From Kitasatospora sp. NBC_00374 (GTDB taxonomy: Bacteria; Actinomycetota; Actinomycetes; Streptomycetales; Streptomycetaceae), in assembly GCF_041434935.1 (NCBI RefSeq), contig NZ_CP107964.1, forward strand, positions 2,914,001-2,978,000: 64,000 bases of DNA. Reading direction: 5' to 3'. The position numbers and the translations under genes are program-made. Below, piece by piece: positions 1 to 9,296 of the stretch (position 1 is its first letter; the number at the start of each line of letters is the position of its first letter). Under the pieces are notes generated by a model. The model searched no databases. It was not told where the DNA came from and saw nothing but the letters and a program-made list of their open reading frames with translations.

Positions 1-721
1 GGACGCGGACGCGGCCGCCCTGCTCACCGCCCACCTGACCGACCTGGGTGTCGAGGTGCACACCGAGTGCCGGGTCCGCTCGGTGCTCACCGAGGACCGG
101 CGGGTGTCCGGCATCGAGCTGGCCGACGGCTTCCGGCCGGCGGCCGAGCTGCTGGTGCTCGCCGTCGGTGTCCGGCCGCGGACCGGCCTGGCCCGGGCCG
201 CCGGGCTGGCCACTCGGCACGGGATCACGGTGGACGACCGGCTGTGCACCGGTGACCCGCACGTCTTCGCCGTCGGCGACTGCGCCGAGCACCGCGGCGT
301 GCTGTACGGCCTGGCCGGCCCCGCGCTGGCCCAGGCCGACCGGCTGGCCGAGGTGCTCGCCGGCCGGGACACCGGCCAGGGAGCCGGCCGGGCGGCCGGG
401 TACCGCGGCAGCCGGCTGCTGACCCGGCTGACCCTCGCCGGCCCCGGCGGCGCCCCGCTGGACCTGGCCGCGTTCGGCGCCACCGAGGCCGACCCCGACG
501 ACCGGGTGATCCGGCTGGCGGACGCCGCCCGCGGCACCTACCGCAAGGTGATCGTCCGCCCGGACGGGCAGGGCGGCGACCGCCTGGTCGGCGGCGTCCT
601 GCTCGGCGACCTCGACACGGTCGGCACCCTGGCCCACGCCTGGGAGGGCGACGAGGCCCTGCCCGCGCACCCGCTCCACCTGCTCACCACGCAGAGCACC
701 ACCACCGGAGGGACTTCCTGA
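1..721 (+). CDS. FAD/NAD(P)-dependent oxidoreductase, C-terminal part (gene starts before the window)
   Basis: The frame is open from the window edge (codons in phase with base 2) to a TGA at 719-721, so only the C-terminal ~239 residues are seen. The motif VFAVGDCAEH is the second FAD-contact motif of pyridine nucleotide-disulfide oxidoreductases. The tail after it (LLTRLTLAG...AFGA...YRKVIVRPDG...LVGGVLLGD) parallels the FAD-module tail of the next gene, NirB, so the two look like paralogous FAD modules in tandem. The TGA overlaps the nirB ATG (TGATG), which implies translational coupling. Likely role, by context: an electron-transfer partner in nitrite/nitrate assimilation. The missing N-terminus prevents a more exact name. 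Confidence 0.8.
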   Translation, partial: DADAAALLTAHLTDLGVEVHTECRVRSVLTEDRRVSGIELADGFRPAAELLVLAVGVRPRTGLARAAGLATRHGITVDDRLCTGDPHVFAVGDCAEHRGVLYGLAGPALAQADRLAEVLAGRDTGQGAGRAAGYRGSRLLTRLTLAGPGGAPLDLAAFGATEADPDDRVIRLADAARGTYRKVIVRPDGQGGDRLVGGVLLGDLDTVGTLAHAWEGDEALPAHPLHLLTTQSTTTGGTS

Positions 722-3330
722 TGACCACCACCAAGCCCACGCTGCTCCTGGTCGGGTACGGCATGGTCGGCCACCGCTTCCTGGAGGCCCTGGCCGAGAC
801 CGGTGCCGCCGACCGCTACCGGGTCGTCGTGCTCGCCGAGGAACCGCGGCCCGCCTACGACCGGGTCGCCCTCACCTCGTACTTCTCCGGCCGGACGGCC
901 GAGGACCTGCTGCTCGCCGAGGAGGGCTTCACCGACCGGCACGGCTACGAGGTCCACCTGTCCTCGCCGGTCACCGCCGTGGACCGGGCCGCCCGGACGG
1001 TCACCACCGCGGCCGGGCACACCCTGCGCTACGACACGCTGGTGCTGGCCACCGGCTCGTACCCGTTCGTCCCGCCGGTGCCGGGCAAGGACGCCGAGGG
1101 GTGCTTCGTCTACCGCACCATCGAGGACCTGCAGGCCATCGAGGCGTACGCGGCCGGGCAGACGGTCGGTGCGGTGGTCGGCGGCGGGCTGCTCGGGCTG
1201 GAGGCGGCCGGCGCGCTGCGCGGGCTCGGGCTGGAGACCCACGTGGTCGAGTTCGCCCCCCGGCTGATGCCCGTGCAGGTCGACGAGGGCGGCGGCGAGG
1301 CACTGCGCCGCACCATCGAGGGCATGGGCGTGGTGGTGCACACCGGGGTGGGCACCACCGCCGTCGAGGTCTCGGCCGAGGGCCGGGCGGCCGGCATGAC
1401 GTTCACCGACGGCTCCCGGCTGGACACCGGCCTGGTGGTCTTCTCGGCGGGCGTACGGCCCCGCGACCAGCTCGGCCGGGACTGCGGCCTGACCGTCGGC
1501 GAGCGCGGCGGCATCGCCGTGGACGAGCTGTGCCGTACCTCCGACCCGGCCGTGTTCGCCATCGGCGAGTGCGCGCTGGCCTGCGACGGCCGGGTCTACG
1601 GCCTGGTCGCGCCCGGCTACGAGATGGCCCGCACGGTGGCCCAGCAGCTGGCCCGGCAGGCCGTGCAGCCGTTCACCGGCGCCGACCTGTCGACCAAGCT
1701 CAAGCTGCTCGGCGTGGACGTGGCCAGCTTCGGCGACGCCTTCGGCACCACCGCCGGCGCCCTGGACGTGGTGTACTCCGACTCCCGCGCCGGCGTCTAC
1801 AAGAAGCTGGTGGTCACGCCCGAGGGCGCGCTGCTCGGCGGCATCCTGGTCGGCGACGCCGAGGCGTACTCCGCGCTGCGGCCGCTGGCCGGCACCGGCA
1901 CCCCGCTGCCCGTCCCGGCCGAGTCGCTGGTGCTGCCGGCCGGACTCGGCGCGCCGGTCTCGCTGGGCAGCTCCGCGCTGCCGGACGAGGCGGTGGTCTG
2001 CAACTGCCACAACGTCACCAAGGGCGCCGTGCGGGCCGCCGTCACCGAGCACAGCTGCACCACCGTGCCCGAGGTCAAGAAGTGCACCAAGGCCGGCACC
2101 GGCTGCGGTTCCTGCCTCAAGCTGCTGGGCACCGTCGTCGACGAGGAACTGGCGGCCTCCGGCATCGAGGTCGACAAGGGCCTGTGCCCCTGCTTCGGGC
2201 AGACCCGCGCCGAGCTGTACGAGATCGTCCGGGTCAAGCGGATCCCGACCCACCGCCGGCTGCTGGCCGAGCACGGCCGGCTCGGCGGCGAGGGCTGTGA
2301 GGTCTGCAAGCCCACCGTCGCCTCGATCATCGCCTCGCTGGCGCCCGAGCTGGCCGTCTCCGGGCACATCCTGGACGACGAGCAGGGCGCGCTGCAGGAC
2401 ACCAACGACCACTTCCTGGCCAACCTCCAGCGCAACGGCTCCTACTCGGTGGTGCCGCGCATCCCCGGCGGCGAGATCACCCCGGACAAGCTGATCGTGA
2501 TCGGCGAGGTGGCCCGCGACTTCGGCCTCTACACCAAGATCACCGGCGGCCAGCGGATCGATCTGTTCGGTGCCCGGGTGGACCAGCTGCCGCAGATCTG
2601 GCACCGGCTGGTCGCGGCCGGCTTCGAGTCCGGCCACGCCTACGGCAAGTCGCTGCGCACGGTGAAGTCCTGCGTGGGCTCCACCTGGTGCCGGTACGGC
2701 GTGCAGGACTCGGTCGCCATGGCGATCCGGCTGGAGCTGCGCTACCGCGGCCTGCGCAGCCCGCACAAGCTCAAGTCGGCGGTCTCCGGCTGCGCCCGGG
2801 AGTGCGCCGAGGCCCGCGGCAAGGACTTCGGGGTGATCGCCACCTCCAACGGCTGGAACCTCTACGTCGGCGGCAACGGCGGCGCCACCCCCCGGCACGC
2901 CGACCTGCTCGCCCAGGACCTCGACGACGAGCGGCTGATCCGGCTGATCGACCGGTTCCTGATGTTCTACATCCGCACCGCGGACCGGCTGGAGCGCACC
3001 TCGGCCTGGCTGGAGCGGATCGAGGGCGGCCTGGACCACGTCCGGGCCGTGGTGGTCGACGACAGCCTCGGTATCGCCGCCGACCTGGAGGCCATGATGG
3101 CCCACCACGTCACCGACTACGAGGACGAGTGGGCCGCCACCCTGGCCGACCCCGGACGCCTCGCCCGGTTCGTCTCCTTCGTCAACGCCCCCGGCGTGCC
3201 CGACCCCAGCATCCGCTTCACCGCCGAGCGCGACCAGGTCAAGCCCGACCTGACCCTGCTCGCCACCGAGGCCGACCTGCTCGCCGCCCTCGACCCCGAC
3301 CGCGCCCCGATCCTGGAGGCCTCCCGATGA
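721..3330 (+). CDS. nirB: Assimilatory nitrite reductase [NAD(P)H], large subunit
   Basis: 869 aa, full length for the family. The N-terminal FAD/NAD module starts LLVGYGMVGHRFLEAL and carries a VFAIGECAL motif near residue 280. It is followed by a BFD-like [2Fe-2S] domain with Cys427, Cys429, Cys462 and Cys465, and a second Cys-containing linker (CPCFGQ...CEVCKP). The C-terminal ferredoxin-nitrite/sulfite reductase domain has the siroheme/[4Fe-4S] cysteines at 651, 657, 691 and 695 (SCVGSTWC and GCAREC). The enzyme reduces nitrite to ammonium in the cytoplasm with NAD(P)H. The ATG overlaps the upstream stop, and the TGA overlaps the nirD ATG, so this is a three-gene coupled operon. Confidence 0.96.
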   Translation: MTTTKPTLLLVGYGMVGHRFLEALAETGAADRYRVVVLAEEPRPAYDRVALTSYFSGRTAEDLLLAEEGFTDRHGYEVHLSSPVTAVDRAARTVTTAAGHTLRYDTLVLATGSYPFVPPVPGKDAEGCFVYRTIEDLQAIEAYAAGQTVGAVVGGGLLGLEAAGALRGLGLETHVVEFAPRLMPVQVDEGGGEALRRTIEGMGVVVHTGVGTTAVEVSAEGRAAGMTFTDGSRLDTGLVVFSAGVRPRDQLGRDCGLTVGERGGIAVDELCRTSDPAVFAIGECALACDGRVYGLVAPGYEMARTVAQQLARQAVQPFTGADLSTKLKLLGVDVASFGDAFGTTAGALDVVYSDSRAGVYKKLVVTPEGALLGGILVGDAEAYSALRPLAGTGTPLPVPAESLVLPAGLGAPVSLGSSALPDEAVVCNCHNVTKGAVRAAVTEHSCTTVPEVKKCTKAGTGCGSCLKLLGTVVDEELAASGIEVDKGLCPCFGQTRAELYEIVRVKRIPTHRRLLAEHGRLGGEGCEVCKPTVASIIASLAPELAVSGHILDDEQGALQDTNDHFLANLQRNGSYSVVPRIPGGEITPDKLIVIGEVARDFGLYTKITGGQRIDLFGARVDQLPQIWHRLVAAGFESGHAYGKSLRTVKSCVGSTWCRYGVQDSVAMAIRLELRYRGLRSPHKLKSAVSGCARECAEARGKDFGVIATSNGWNLYVGGNGGATPRHADLLAQDLDDERLIRLIDRFLMFYIRTADRLERTSAWLERIEGGLDHVRAVVVDDSLGIAADLEAMMAHHVTDYEDEWAATLADPGRLARFVSFVNAPGVPDPSIRFTAERDQVKPDLTLLATEADLLAALDPDRAPILEASR

Positions 3331-3677
3331 CCGCACCCGTCCGCACCAGCACCCGGGTCGAGCTGTTCGCCGACCGCACCTGGACCCCCGTCTGCGACTG
3401 GGACCTGCTCACCCCCGGCCGGGGCGTCGCCGTCCTGCTGCCCGACGGCCGGCAGGCCGCCGTCTTCCGGGACGGCGCGGACGCCCTGTACGCGATCGCC
3501 AACCGCGACCCGTTCACCGGCGCCTACGTGCTCTCCCGGGGCCTGCTCGGCACCACCGCCGACGGCCGGGTGTACGTCGCCTCGCCGCTGCTCAAGCAGC
3601 GCTTCGAGCTGGCCACCGGCCAGTGCCTGGACGACGAGGCCGTCCGGATCCCCGTCCACCCCGTCCGGGCGGCCTGA
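3327..3677 (+). CDS. nirD: Nitrite reductase small subunit NirD (Rieske-fold)
   Basis: 116 aa, starting at the ATG inside an ATGA overlap with the nirB stop. The sequence WTPVCDWDLLTPGRGVAVLL, then AVFRDGADALYAIANRDPF and ASPLLKQRFELATGQCLDD, is the NirD form of the Rieske fold. As is normal for NirD, the CxH...CxxH iron-sulfur ligands of true Rieske proteins are absent. It acts as the small subunit of the NirBD complex. It is the last gene of the operon; it converges with the SGNH hydrolase with 22 bp between stops, and I see no strong hairpin there. Confidence 0.93.
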   Translation: MTAPVRTSTRVELFADRTWTPVCDWDLLTPGRGVAVLLPDGRQAAVFRDGADALYAIANRDPFTGAYVLSRGLLGTTADGRVYVASPLLKQRFELATGQCLDDEAVRIPVHPVRAA

Positions 3678-3699
3678 GGCCCCAGGGGCTGACCGGACG

Positions 3700-4701
3700 T
3701 CAGGGGGTGGCCGCCGCGAGCACCGCGGCGGCCATCCCCTGCTCGCCCCTGGCGTTGGGGTGCAGCGAGGCCAGCCCGGGCGCGGGCAGCGGCGGCTCGA
3801 CCCAGCGCCGGTCCTCCCCCGCGCACATGTCGTGGCCGGCCGACGGCGTGGAGGTGTCCACGAAGACGCCGCCGGCCTGCTCGGCGCTGCGCCGCAGCAT
3901 CGCGTCGAGCTGCCGCTGCTTCTCGGCCAGGAAGGCCAGGTCGCCCGGGGCCACGCCGGAGCCCAGGGTGGCCTCGCAGGCCGCCGGATCGGCCGGCAGC
4001 AGCGCCGGGTACCCGACCAGCAGCACCCTGGCCTGCGGGGCCCGCCGCCGGATCTCCCGCACGGCCTCGACCACCTTCGGACCGGTCGCCTCGATCGCCC
4101 GCCCGACCTCGTCCGCGCCGCCGCCGGTGGTGTAGTACTCCCGGCAGGGTGCCTCGGCCCCCGGTTGCTCGGTCAGCGCCGCGGCCACCGACCGCTTGAC
4201 GCTCTCCATCGCGCAGCGCCCGAGCACGTCCATGAAGCCGACGTCGTTGCCGCCGATCCCGAGGGTGACCAGCCGGGTGGCGTCCGAGACCGCCTCCAGC
4301 TGGGGCGGGTTGGCCCCGCCTGCGGTCTGCTGGGGCGCCGTCAGATCCCTGGTGCGCGCGCCGCTGCAGCTGACGTCCCGGAAGTCCGGACCGCTCAGCC
4401 CGAGCCGGGCCGCCACCAGCGAGGGGTAGTTCACCCCCGAGCGGGCGCAGCCCCTCGGGGTGCCCTGCTGGGGCGGGATCTGCAGGCCCGAGGTGTACGA
4501 GTCGCCGAGCGCCGTATAGGGCCGGACGGCCGGCGGGGACGCCGGGGCGGTCGCGGCGGACGGCGAGGCGGTCGCGGCGGAGGCCGGGGCGGACGGAGCC
4601 GGCACGGGGGTGGCCCCGTCGCCGCCACCGCCGCAGCCGGCGAGCGCCAGCAGCCCGGCCAGGCCGGACAGCACGCCGGCGCGCCTGAGACTCATGTCCA
4701 T
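3700..4701 (-). CDS. Secreted SGNH/GDSL hydrolase (lipase/esterase), lipoprotein
   Basis: 333 aa when started at the ATG at 4701 (MDMSLRRAG), which is preceded by a GGGGGGAA ribosome-binding site; the open frame reaches 4818 but that extension has no signal character. A lipoprotein signal ends in the lipobox LAGC (Cys23), followed by an Ala/Pro/Ser-rich linker. The GDS motif is GDSYTSG with Ser68, the N/D block is GIGGNDVGF (Asn152), and the catalytic His is His314 in LHPN. The usual Asp of DxxH is replaced (Ala311), as in Ser-His dyad enzymes of the Streptomyces SGNH lipases. Expected role: hydrolysis of lipids or esters outside the cell. Substrate unknown. Confidence 0.88.
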   Translation of the reverse strand: MDMSLRRAGVLSGLAGLLALAGCGGGGDGATPVPAPSAPASAATASPSAATAPASPPAVRPYTALGDSYTSGLQIPPQQGTPRGCARSGVNYPSLVAARLGLSGPDFRDVSCSGARTRDLTAPQQTAGGANPPQLEAVSDATRLVTLGIGGNDVGFMDVLGRCAMESVKRSVAAALTEQPGAEAPCREYYTTGGGADEVGRAIEATGPKVVEAVREIRRRAPQARVLLVGYPALLPADPAACEATLGSGVAPGDLAFLAEKQRQLDAMLRRSAEQAGGVFVDTSTPSAGHDMCAGEDRRWVEPPLPAPGLASLHPNARGEQGMAAAVLAAATP

Positions 4702-4778
4702 GTGTTCCCCCCGGGGTCGGGCCGTCATCGGTGCACGACGGACGGCCCGTCCCCCGGGCGTCCGAAGAGAGCGAACGA

Positions 4779-4809
4779 GCCGGGGACGGGAATCGATCCC
4801 GTCCCCGGC
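4779..4809 (-). terminator. Hairpin terminator of the PAC2 gene
   Basis: Perfect 13-bp arms (4779-4791 and 4797-4809) with a 5-nt loop lie 42 nt beyond the leftward stop of the PAC2 gene, and upstream of the SGNH hydrolase start. Confidence 0.7.
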
Positions 4810-4851
4810 CGTGGTCACTCTCCCGGCCCTGCCGCCCCCGCGACGACCGGG

Positions 4852-5796
4852 TCAGTCCGCGTCGCGCTCGTGCTCGGCCAGGAACTCCTCGAAGCGCCGG
4901 CCCAGCTCGTCCGCGGAGGGCAGGTCGGCCGTCTGGGCCAGCAGGCTCTCCCGGTCCTCGGCGCCCGCCACCGCGTCGTACTGGCCCTCCATGCCGCGGA
5001 TCGCCGAGCGCAGCTCGCCGTCGCCCTGGGTGAGCTGGTCCTCGATCTCGGCGTACACCTCGTCGACCCGCACCCGCAGCTCGCCGCCGGGCAGTACCAG
5101 CCCGGTGGCCGACTGCACCGCCTCCAGGATCACCACCGCGGCGGCCGGGTAGGCCGAGCGGGCGATGTAGTGCGGCACGTGGACGGCGAAGCCCAGCACG
5201 TCGTGGTCGGCCTCGGCGAGGCGGTACTCCAGCAGCGCCTGCGCGCTGCCCGGCACCTGGGCCTGCTCGAACCACTTCGGGTAGCCCGGCGCCAGGTCGA
5301 GCCGGTTGCCGTGCGGGGTGACCCCGACCGGCCGGGTGTGCGGCACGCCCATCGGGATACCGTGGAAGTCGACCGACAGCCGGACGTCGAACTCCTCGAT
5401 CAGGCCGCGCACGGCCGCCGCGAACAGCTCCCACTCGGTGTCCGGCTCCGGGCCGGTGAGCACCAGGAAGGGCGCGCCGACCGAGTCGTGCGCCAGCTGG
5501 AGCAGGATCTCGGGCGGGTCGTAGTCCGTCCAGCTCTCGCGGTCGAAGGTCATCGCCGGGCGGCGGGCCCGGTAGTCCACCAGGCGGTCGTGGTCGAACC
5601 TCGCCACCACCTGCGGGCTGCCGTGCTCCAGCAGGTGCGCCACGACCTGACCGCCGGCCTCGCCCGCGTCCATGAAGCCCTCGAAGTGGTACAGCAGTAC
5701 CAGGCCGCTGTCGGCCTCCGCCGCGGCGTCGCGGGCGACGGCCACCGCGGCCACGCCCAGCGGCTCCAGCTGGTACAGCTCCTTGGGATCACGCAC
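4852..5796 (-). CDS. PAC2 family protein
   Basis: 314 aa, GTG start ([14 protein letters not shown]). The opening lines ([27 protein letters not shown]...[18 protein letters not shown]) and the core ([20 protein letters not shown]...[11 protein letters not shown]) match the PAC2/proteasome-assembly-chaperone-like family found across actinobacteria. The C-terminus is acidic and helical. PAC2 proteins in eukaryotes act as proteasome assembly chaperones; the role of the bacterial proteins is not settled, so I claim only family membership. Transcribed alone, with its own terminator. Confidence 0.85.
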   Translation of the reverse strand: MRDPKELYQLEPLGVAAVAVARDAAAEADSGLVLLYHFEGFMDAGEAGGQVVAHLLEHGSPQVVARFDHDRLVDYRARRPAMTFDRESWTDYDPPEILLQLAHDSVGAPFLVLTGPEPDTEWELFAAAVRGLIEEFDVRLSVDFHGIPMGVPHTRPVGVTPHGNRLDLAPGYPKWFEQAQVPGSAQALLEYRLAEADHDVLGFAVHVPHYIARSAYPAAAVVILEAVQSATGLVLPGGELRVRVDEVYAEIEDQLTQGDGELRSAIRGMEGQYDAVAGAEDRESLLAQTADLPSADELGRRFEEFLAEHERDAD

Positions 5797-6481
5797 GGTG
5801 CACCCAACCCCGTTCCGTCTCGTCGTCTCACCGGGCCGGCCCTGCTGGGCCCGCCCACGGCGGAGTGCCTTGTCACGGCCCGGCCGCCTGCTTCAGTCCA
5901 GCGTGCCGGAGCCCGCCGACATTCCCGCCGCGCCCGGTGTCTTCTCCCCGTCCCGGAAATGTTCTCACCCGCTTGGAAAACCGCTGGTGGGAGCCCCCGC
6001 GTCGGCCGCCGCCGGGCGGATCCGGGCGGGCGGGAGCCCGCGCGCGCCCCCGTTCGCGCGATGCGAGGTGACGCACCGCCCTCGGACGGGTATCGTCCTC
6101 TCGCTGCCTCGCATCGTCGCGTCGTCGCCACGCCGTCTGTCACGGCGCGGGCCACGACCCGGTCCGATGCGCGGCCAGCCACTCCTCTCGCACCTTGCCT
6201 TCACCTGGCCGCCTGCTTCCTTCGCGCTCTCATTCCTCTTTCGGCCATCTCGCGGACGCACACTGTCCCCTCGCTCATCCCGCCGGTACGGTCCCGTCGA
6301 CCCGATTCCGTTCCGGCACCGCGCTGCCCGCTTCCGGGCCGCCGCACCGCCGTACCGCCCGCGTTCCGGGGGTCTCGACGGGCCGCGGCGGTCGATTCCG
6401 GGGCCGGGGCGAAAGACCACTGCCCTCGTGCCGTACCCCGGCGCGAACGGCCCCTCCGAATGCCGAAGGACCGAAGGATCC
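5797..6481. other. Intergenic region between PAC2 gene and GNAT gene
   Basis: About 685 bp between divergent genes. I find no coding frame with the GC3 pattern of the neighbours: the open frames across it read as Arg/Pro/Ser-rich strings. It must contain the promoters of both flanking genes, but I cannot point to convincing boxes. No repeat or RNA fold was recognised. Confidence 0.5.
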
Positions 6482-7201
6482 GTGCCCGTATCCGTCACCC
6501 TCTACGGCCGCACCGTGCGGCTGGAGCCCCTCGCCGAGCACCACGCCGCGGCCCTGGCCGAGGCCGGCGCCGAGGACCGTACGACCTACGCCTTCACCCC
6601 CGTACCGCACGGCCTGGAAGCCGCCCGGGAGTACATCGCCCGCGCGCTGGCCGACCGGGCGGCGGGGCGGTCGCAGCCGTTCGCCACGGTGAGCACCGCC
6701 GACGACCGGGTGGTCGGCTCGACCCGATTCCTGGAACTGGACTACTGGCAGGGGCCGCTGGTGTGGCCGCCGGTCCCCGGGGTGCCGCACGGCGACCCGC
6801 TGCTGGCCGTCCCGGACGCCGCCGAGATCGGCAACACCTGGCTCTCGCCGCGCGCCCAGGGCACCGGCATCAACACCGAGGCCAAGCTGCTGATGCTCCG
6901 GCACGCCTTCGAGGTCTGGGGTGTGCAGCGGATCTCGCTGCGCGCGGACGCCCGCAACACCCGCTCACGCGCCGCGATCGAGCGTCTCGGCGCCACCTGC
7001 GAGGGCGTCCGCCGGGCCCACTCGCGGGGGCTGGACGGCGAGGTCCGCAGCACCGCCTTCTACTCGATCCTGAGTGAGGAGTGGGAGGCCGTCCGCGACA
7101 TCATCGAGCTGCGGATCGCCGCCGCGACCTCGCCGAGCGCGCCGGATCCGGCGCTCACCCAGGAGTGTCTTAGACACGGCGGCCCACTGATCGCGGTCTG
7201 A
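6482..7201 (+). CDS. GNAT family N-acetyltransferase (RimJ/RimL-like)
   Basis: 239 aa from a GTG at 6482 (MPVSVTLYGRTVRLEPLAEHH), chosen because an AAGGA site lies 4-5 nt upstream; the frame is open much further 5' but the extension looks non-coding. RLEPLAEHHAAAL is the usual RimJ/RimL opening. The acetyl-CoA loop is SPRAQGTGINTEAKLLML, followed by RISLRADARNTRSRAAIERLGATCEG, the conserved motif B region. Predicted to transfer acetyl groups to protein N-termini or small-molecule amines; substrate cannot be read from the sequence. Confidence 0.88.
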   Translation: MPVSVTLYGRTVRLEPLAEHHAAALAEAGAEDRTTYAFTPVPHGLEAAREYIARALADRAAGRSQPFATVSTADDRVVGSTRFLELDYWQGPLVWPPVPGVPHGDPLLAVPDAAEIGNTWLSPRAQGTGINTEAKLLMLRHAFEVWGVQRISLRADARNTRSRAAIERLGATCEGVRRAHSRGLDGEVRSTAFYSILSEEWEAVRDIIELRIAAATSPSAPDPALTQECLRHGGPLIAV

Positions 7202-7210
7202 CCGCGCTCC

Positions 7211-7258
7211 GGGCGCCGACCGGCCGGTGCCCCGGGGGGCGGCGGCCGGTCGGCGCCC
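7211..7258. terminator. Bidirectional terminator between convergent GNAT and MOSC genes
   Basis: Perfect 15-bp arms at 7211-7225 and 7244-7258 with an 18-nt GC-rich loop lie between the two stop codons (7201 and 7266). Confidence 0.75.
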
Positions 7259-7265
7259 GCACGCC

Positions 7266-7964
7266 CTACACGTCGGTCTCCCACTCCTGCGGGTCGTACG
7301 GCGGGGTACCGCCGGTGCGCTTGCGGGCCAGCTCCCGGGTCTCCTCCGGCAGCGCCTCGACGTCGACCAGCCGGGGCAGCAGCTGAGCCTCCGTCATCAG
7401 TGCCCGGAAGCAGAGCTCGACGGTCACGCCGTGGTCCGGACGGTGCTCGACGGTGACGGTGTCACCGGCCCGGATCACCCCGGGTTCGACGATCCGCAGG
7501 TAGGCGCCGGGCAGCGCGCCCTGGGCGAAGCGCTTGACCCAGCCCCGCTCGTCCAGCCAGCGGGCGAAGGTCGAGCAGGGGATCCGCGGCGAGGAGACCT
7601 CCAGCAGCACCCCGTCGCCGATCCGCCACCGCTCGCCGATCAGCGCCCGGTCGACGTCGAGGCCGGCGGTGGTGAGGTTCTCGCCGAAGCTGCCGCCGGT
7701 GAGCTCGCGGCCCAGCGCCCGCTCCCAGTGGTCCAGGCTCTCCCGGGAGTAGGCGTAGACGGCCTGGTCGTCGCCGCCGTGGTTGCGGGTGTCGAAGACG
7801 CTGTCGCCGACCAGGCCGCCGCCCAGCCCCCCGCTCTTCGGGCCGGGGGCGCGCAGGTGCACCTCGTGGTCCACCGGGCGCTTGTCGATGCCGGTGGCGG
7901 TGGTCCCGGGCTTGGCCGGGTTGGGACGTGGACGGGCCAGGTTCACGGAGAGCAGATGTGCCAT
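7266..7964 (-). CDS. MOSC domain-containing protein (YiiM-like)
   Basis: 232 aa. GTTATGIDKRPV, GDSVFDTRNHGGDDQAVYAYSRESLDHWE, GSFGENLTTAGLDVDRALIGERWRIGD, then SSPRIPCSTFARWL is the ordered signature of MOSC proteins of the YiiM group; Cys in the IPCSTF segment corresponds to the conserved MOSC cysteine. MOSC domains bind sulfur or molybdenum cofactor; YiiM-type proteins reduce N-hydroxylated base analogues. Soluble, no signal peptide. Single gene. Confidence 0.9.
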   Translation of the reverse strand: MAHLLSVNLARPRPNPAKPGTTATGIDKRPVDHEVHLRAPGPKSGGLGGGLVGDSVFDTRNHGGDDQAVYAYSRESLDHWERALGRELTGGSFGENLTTAGLDVDRALIGERWRIGDGVLLEVSSPRIPCSTFARWLDERGWVKRFAQGALPGAYLRIVEPGVIRAGDTVTVEHRPDHGVTVELCFRALMTEAQLLPRLVDVEALPEETRELARKRTGGTPPYDPQEWETDV

Positions 7965-8041
7965 ACCCGCAGCCTAGATCGGCCGGCGCACGGCCGCGGC
8001 CCGTCCCCCCGGGCGTCACCCGATCAGGACCTGCCCCTGCC

Positions 8042-9268
8042 TCACAGCAGCCGCAGCAGCGTCTCCACCAGGCCCTCCCCGCCGCCCCGGTAGGAGGCCG
8101 GGTGCGCCTCGTGGACGGCCGAGACCGGCTGCCACCCCCGGCCCGGGCCGCCCGGCACCGGCTCCACCCTGATCTCGGCCAGGGCGTCACCGCCCGCCGC
8201 GAGGTGCAGGTGGAGCACGCCTTCGGCGGTGTACGCCCGCCAGAGGCCGGCGGTGTCGTTCGGCAGCAGGCCCTCCCTGGTCCGCTGCCACTGCTCCTCG
8301 CTCCACACCGTCTCCGGGACGGGCGCCGGGCGGGGCAGCCGGATCGTGCGCGGCGGCGAGGTGGCGGCGGCGACGCTGCCGGGGGCGGGTACGGCCCAGG
8401 CCGGGAGCGGCTCGCGGGCGGCCAGCCACGAGGCGGGGATGCCCTCGGTGCCGGTCCGGGCGGCGACGATGCCGCCGACGATCGCCGCAGTGGTGTCCAC
8501 GTCCCCGCCGGCCGAGATCGTCTCCCGGACGGCTCCGGAGTAGTCGTCGAGGTGCCGGGCCGCGGCCCACAGTGCGAACGGCACGGTGTCGGCGGCGCTC
8601 ACCCGGCTGCCGTTGCCCAGCACCCGTGCGGCCGACCGGGCGTCCGCCCCCAGCAGCCGCACCGCCTCGGCGATGCCCCGCTCGACCGCTCCGCGCGGGG
8701 TCAGCGCGCCGACGGCCCGCAGGAAACCGGCCGGGGTGGTCGGCTCGGTGCGGGCCCGCACGGCGTGGGCGGCGGCCACCGCGACGGCGATCGCACCGTC
8801 GACGGCCTGCGGATGGGTGTGGGTGATCACGGCGGTCGCGGCGGCCGGCCCGACCACGGCCGCAGGGTCCGCCGCGAAGGCCGCACCGAGCGGCGCGACC
8901 CGCATCGCGGCGCCGTTCCCGTACGAGCCCCGGCCGTCGAAGAGTTCGGCGGCGAGGGTCGGGGCGTGCCCGCCCTCGCGGACGAGCCGCAGCAGGCGGT
9001 TGGCCGCCGGGCCGTAGCCGCGGTCGAAGTCGTGGCGGCGGGCGAAGGCGTGGGTGAGGTCGAAGGTGTCGATGGCGCCGCGCTCGGTGAAGGCGGCATG
9101 CACCGAGCAGGCCATCTCGGTGTCGTCCGTCCAGGGCCAGACCCCGGGCGGGGCCGGGCGAAGGTCCAGGTGGTCGCGGTTGTCGGGGACGAAGAACTGG
9201 GCGCCGAGGGCGTCGCCGACCGAGAGGCCGTGCAAGGAGTCGAGGGCGTACGTGGTGGTGTCGGTCAT
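8042..9268 (-). CDS. ADP-ribosylglycohydrolase family protein
   Basis: 408 aa from the ATG at 9268 (MTDTTTYALDSLHGLSVGDALGAQFF); an upstream in-frame extension to 9382 is unlike the family. Metal/ADP-ribose motifs are visible: LSVGDALGAQ, WTDDTEMACSVH near residue 53, and SAGGDVDTTAAIVGGIVAA towards the middle. The C-terminal ~80 residues form an extra, unrecognised domain after the catalytic fold. Predicted to remove ADP-ribose from a protein or nucleic acid target, or to act on related N-glycosidic substrates. The start region contains a hairpin that includes the possible Shine-Dalgarno (see findings). Confidence 0.87.
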   Translation of the reverse strand: MTDTTTYALDSLHGLSVGDALGAQFFVPDNRDHLDLRPAPPGVWPWTDDTEMACSVHAAFTERGAIDTFDLTHAFARRHDFDRGYGPAANRLLRLVREGGHAPTLAAELFDGRGSYGNGAAMRVAPLGAAFAADPAAVVGPAAATAVITHTHPQAVDGAIAVAVAAAHAVRARTEPTTPAGFLRAVGALTPRGAVERGIAEAVRLLGADARSAARVLGNGSRVSAADTVPFALWAAARHLDDYSGAVRETISAGGDVDTTAAIVGGIVAARTGTEGIPASWLAAREPLPAWAVPAPGSVAAATSPPRTIRLPRPAPVPETVWSEEQWQRTREGLLPNDTAGLWRAYTAEGVLHLHLAAGGDALAEIRVEPVPGGPGRGWQPVSAVHEAHPASYRGGGEGLVETLLRLL

Positions 9269-9296
9269 CGGGAGGAGATCCTCCCACCCTCCGCCG

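Noticed and set aside
538..3336. 932-codon open frame antisense to nirB
   Set aside because: Very Gly/Val/Arg/His-rich product mirroring the GC3 bias of nirB; no domain recognised. Typical antisense frame in high-GC DNA.
5965..6498. 177-codon minus-strand frame in the PAC2-GNAT intergenic region
   Set aside because: Arg/Gly/Pro-rich without codon-position bias; no ribosome-binding site or family resemblance.
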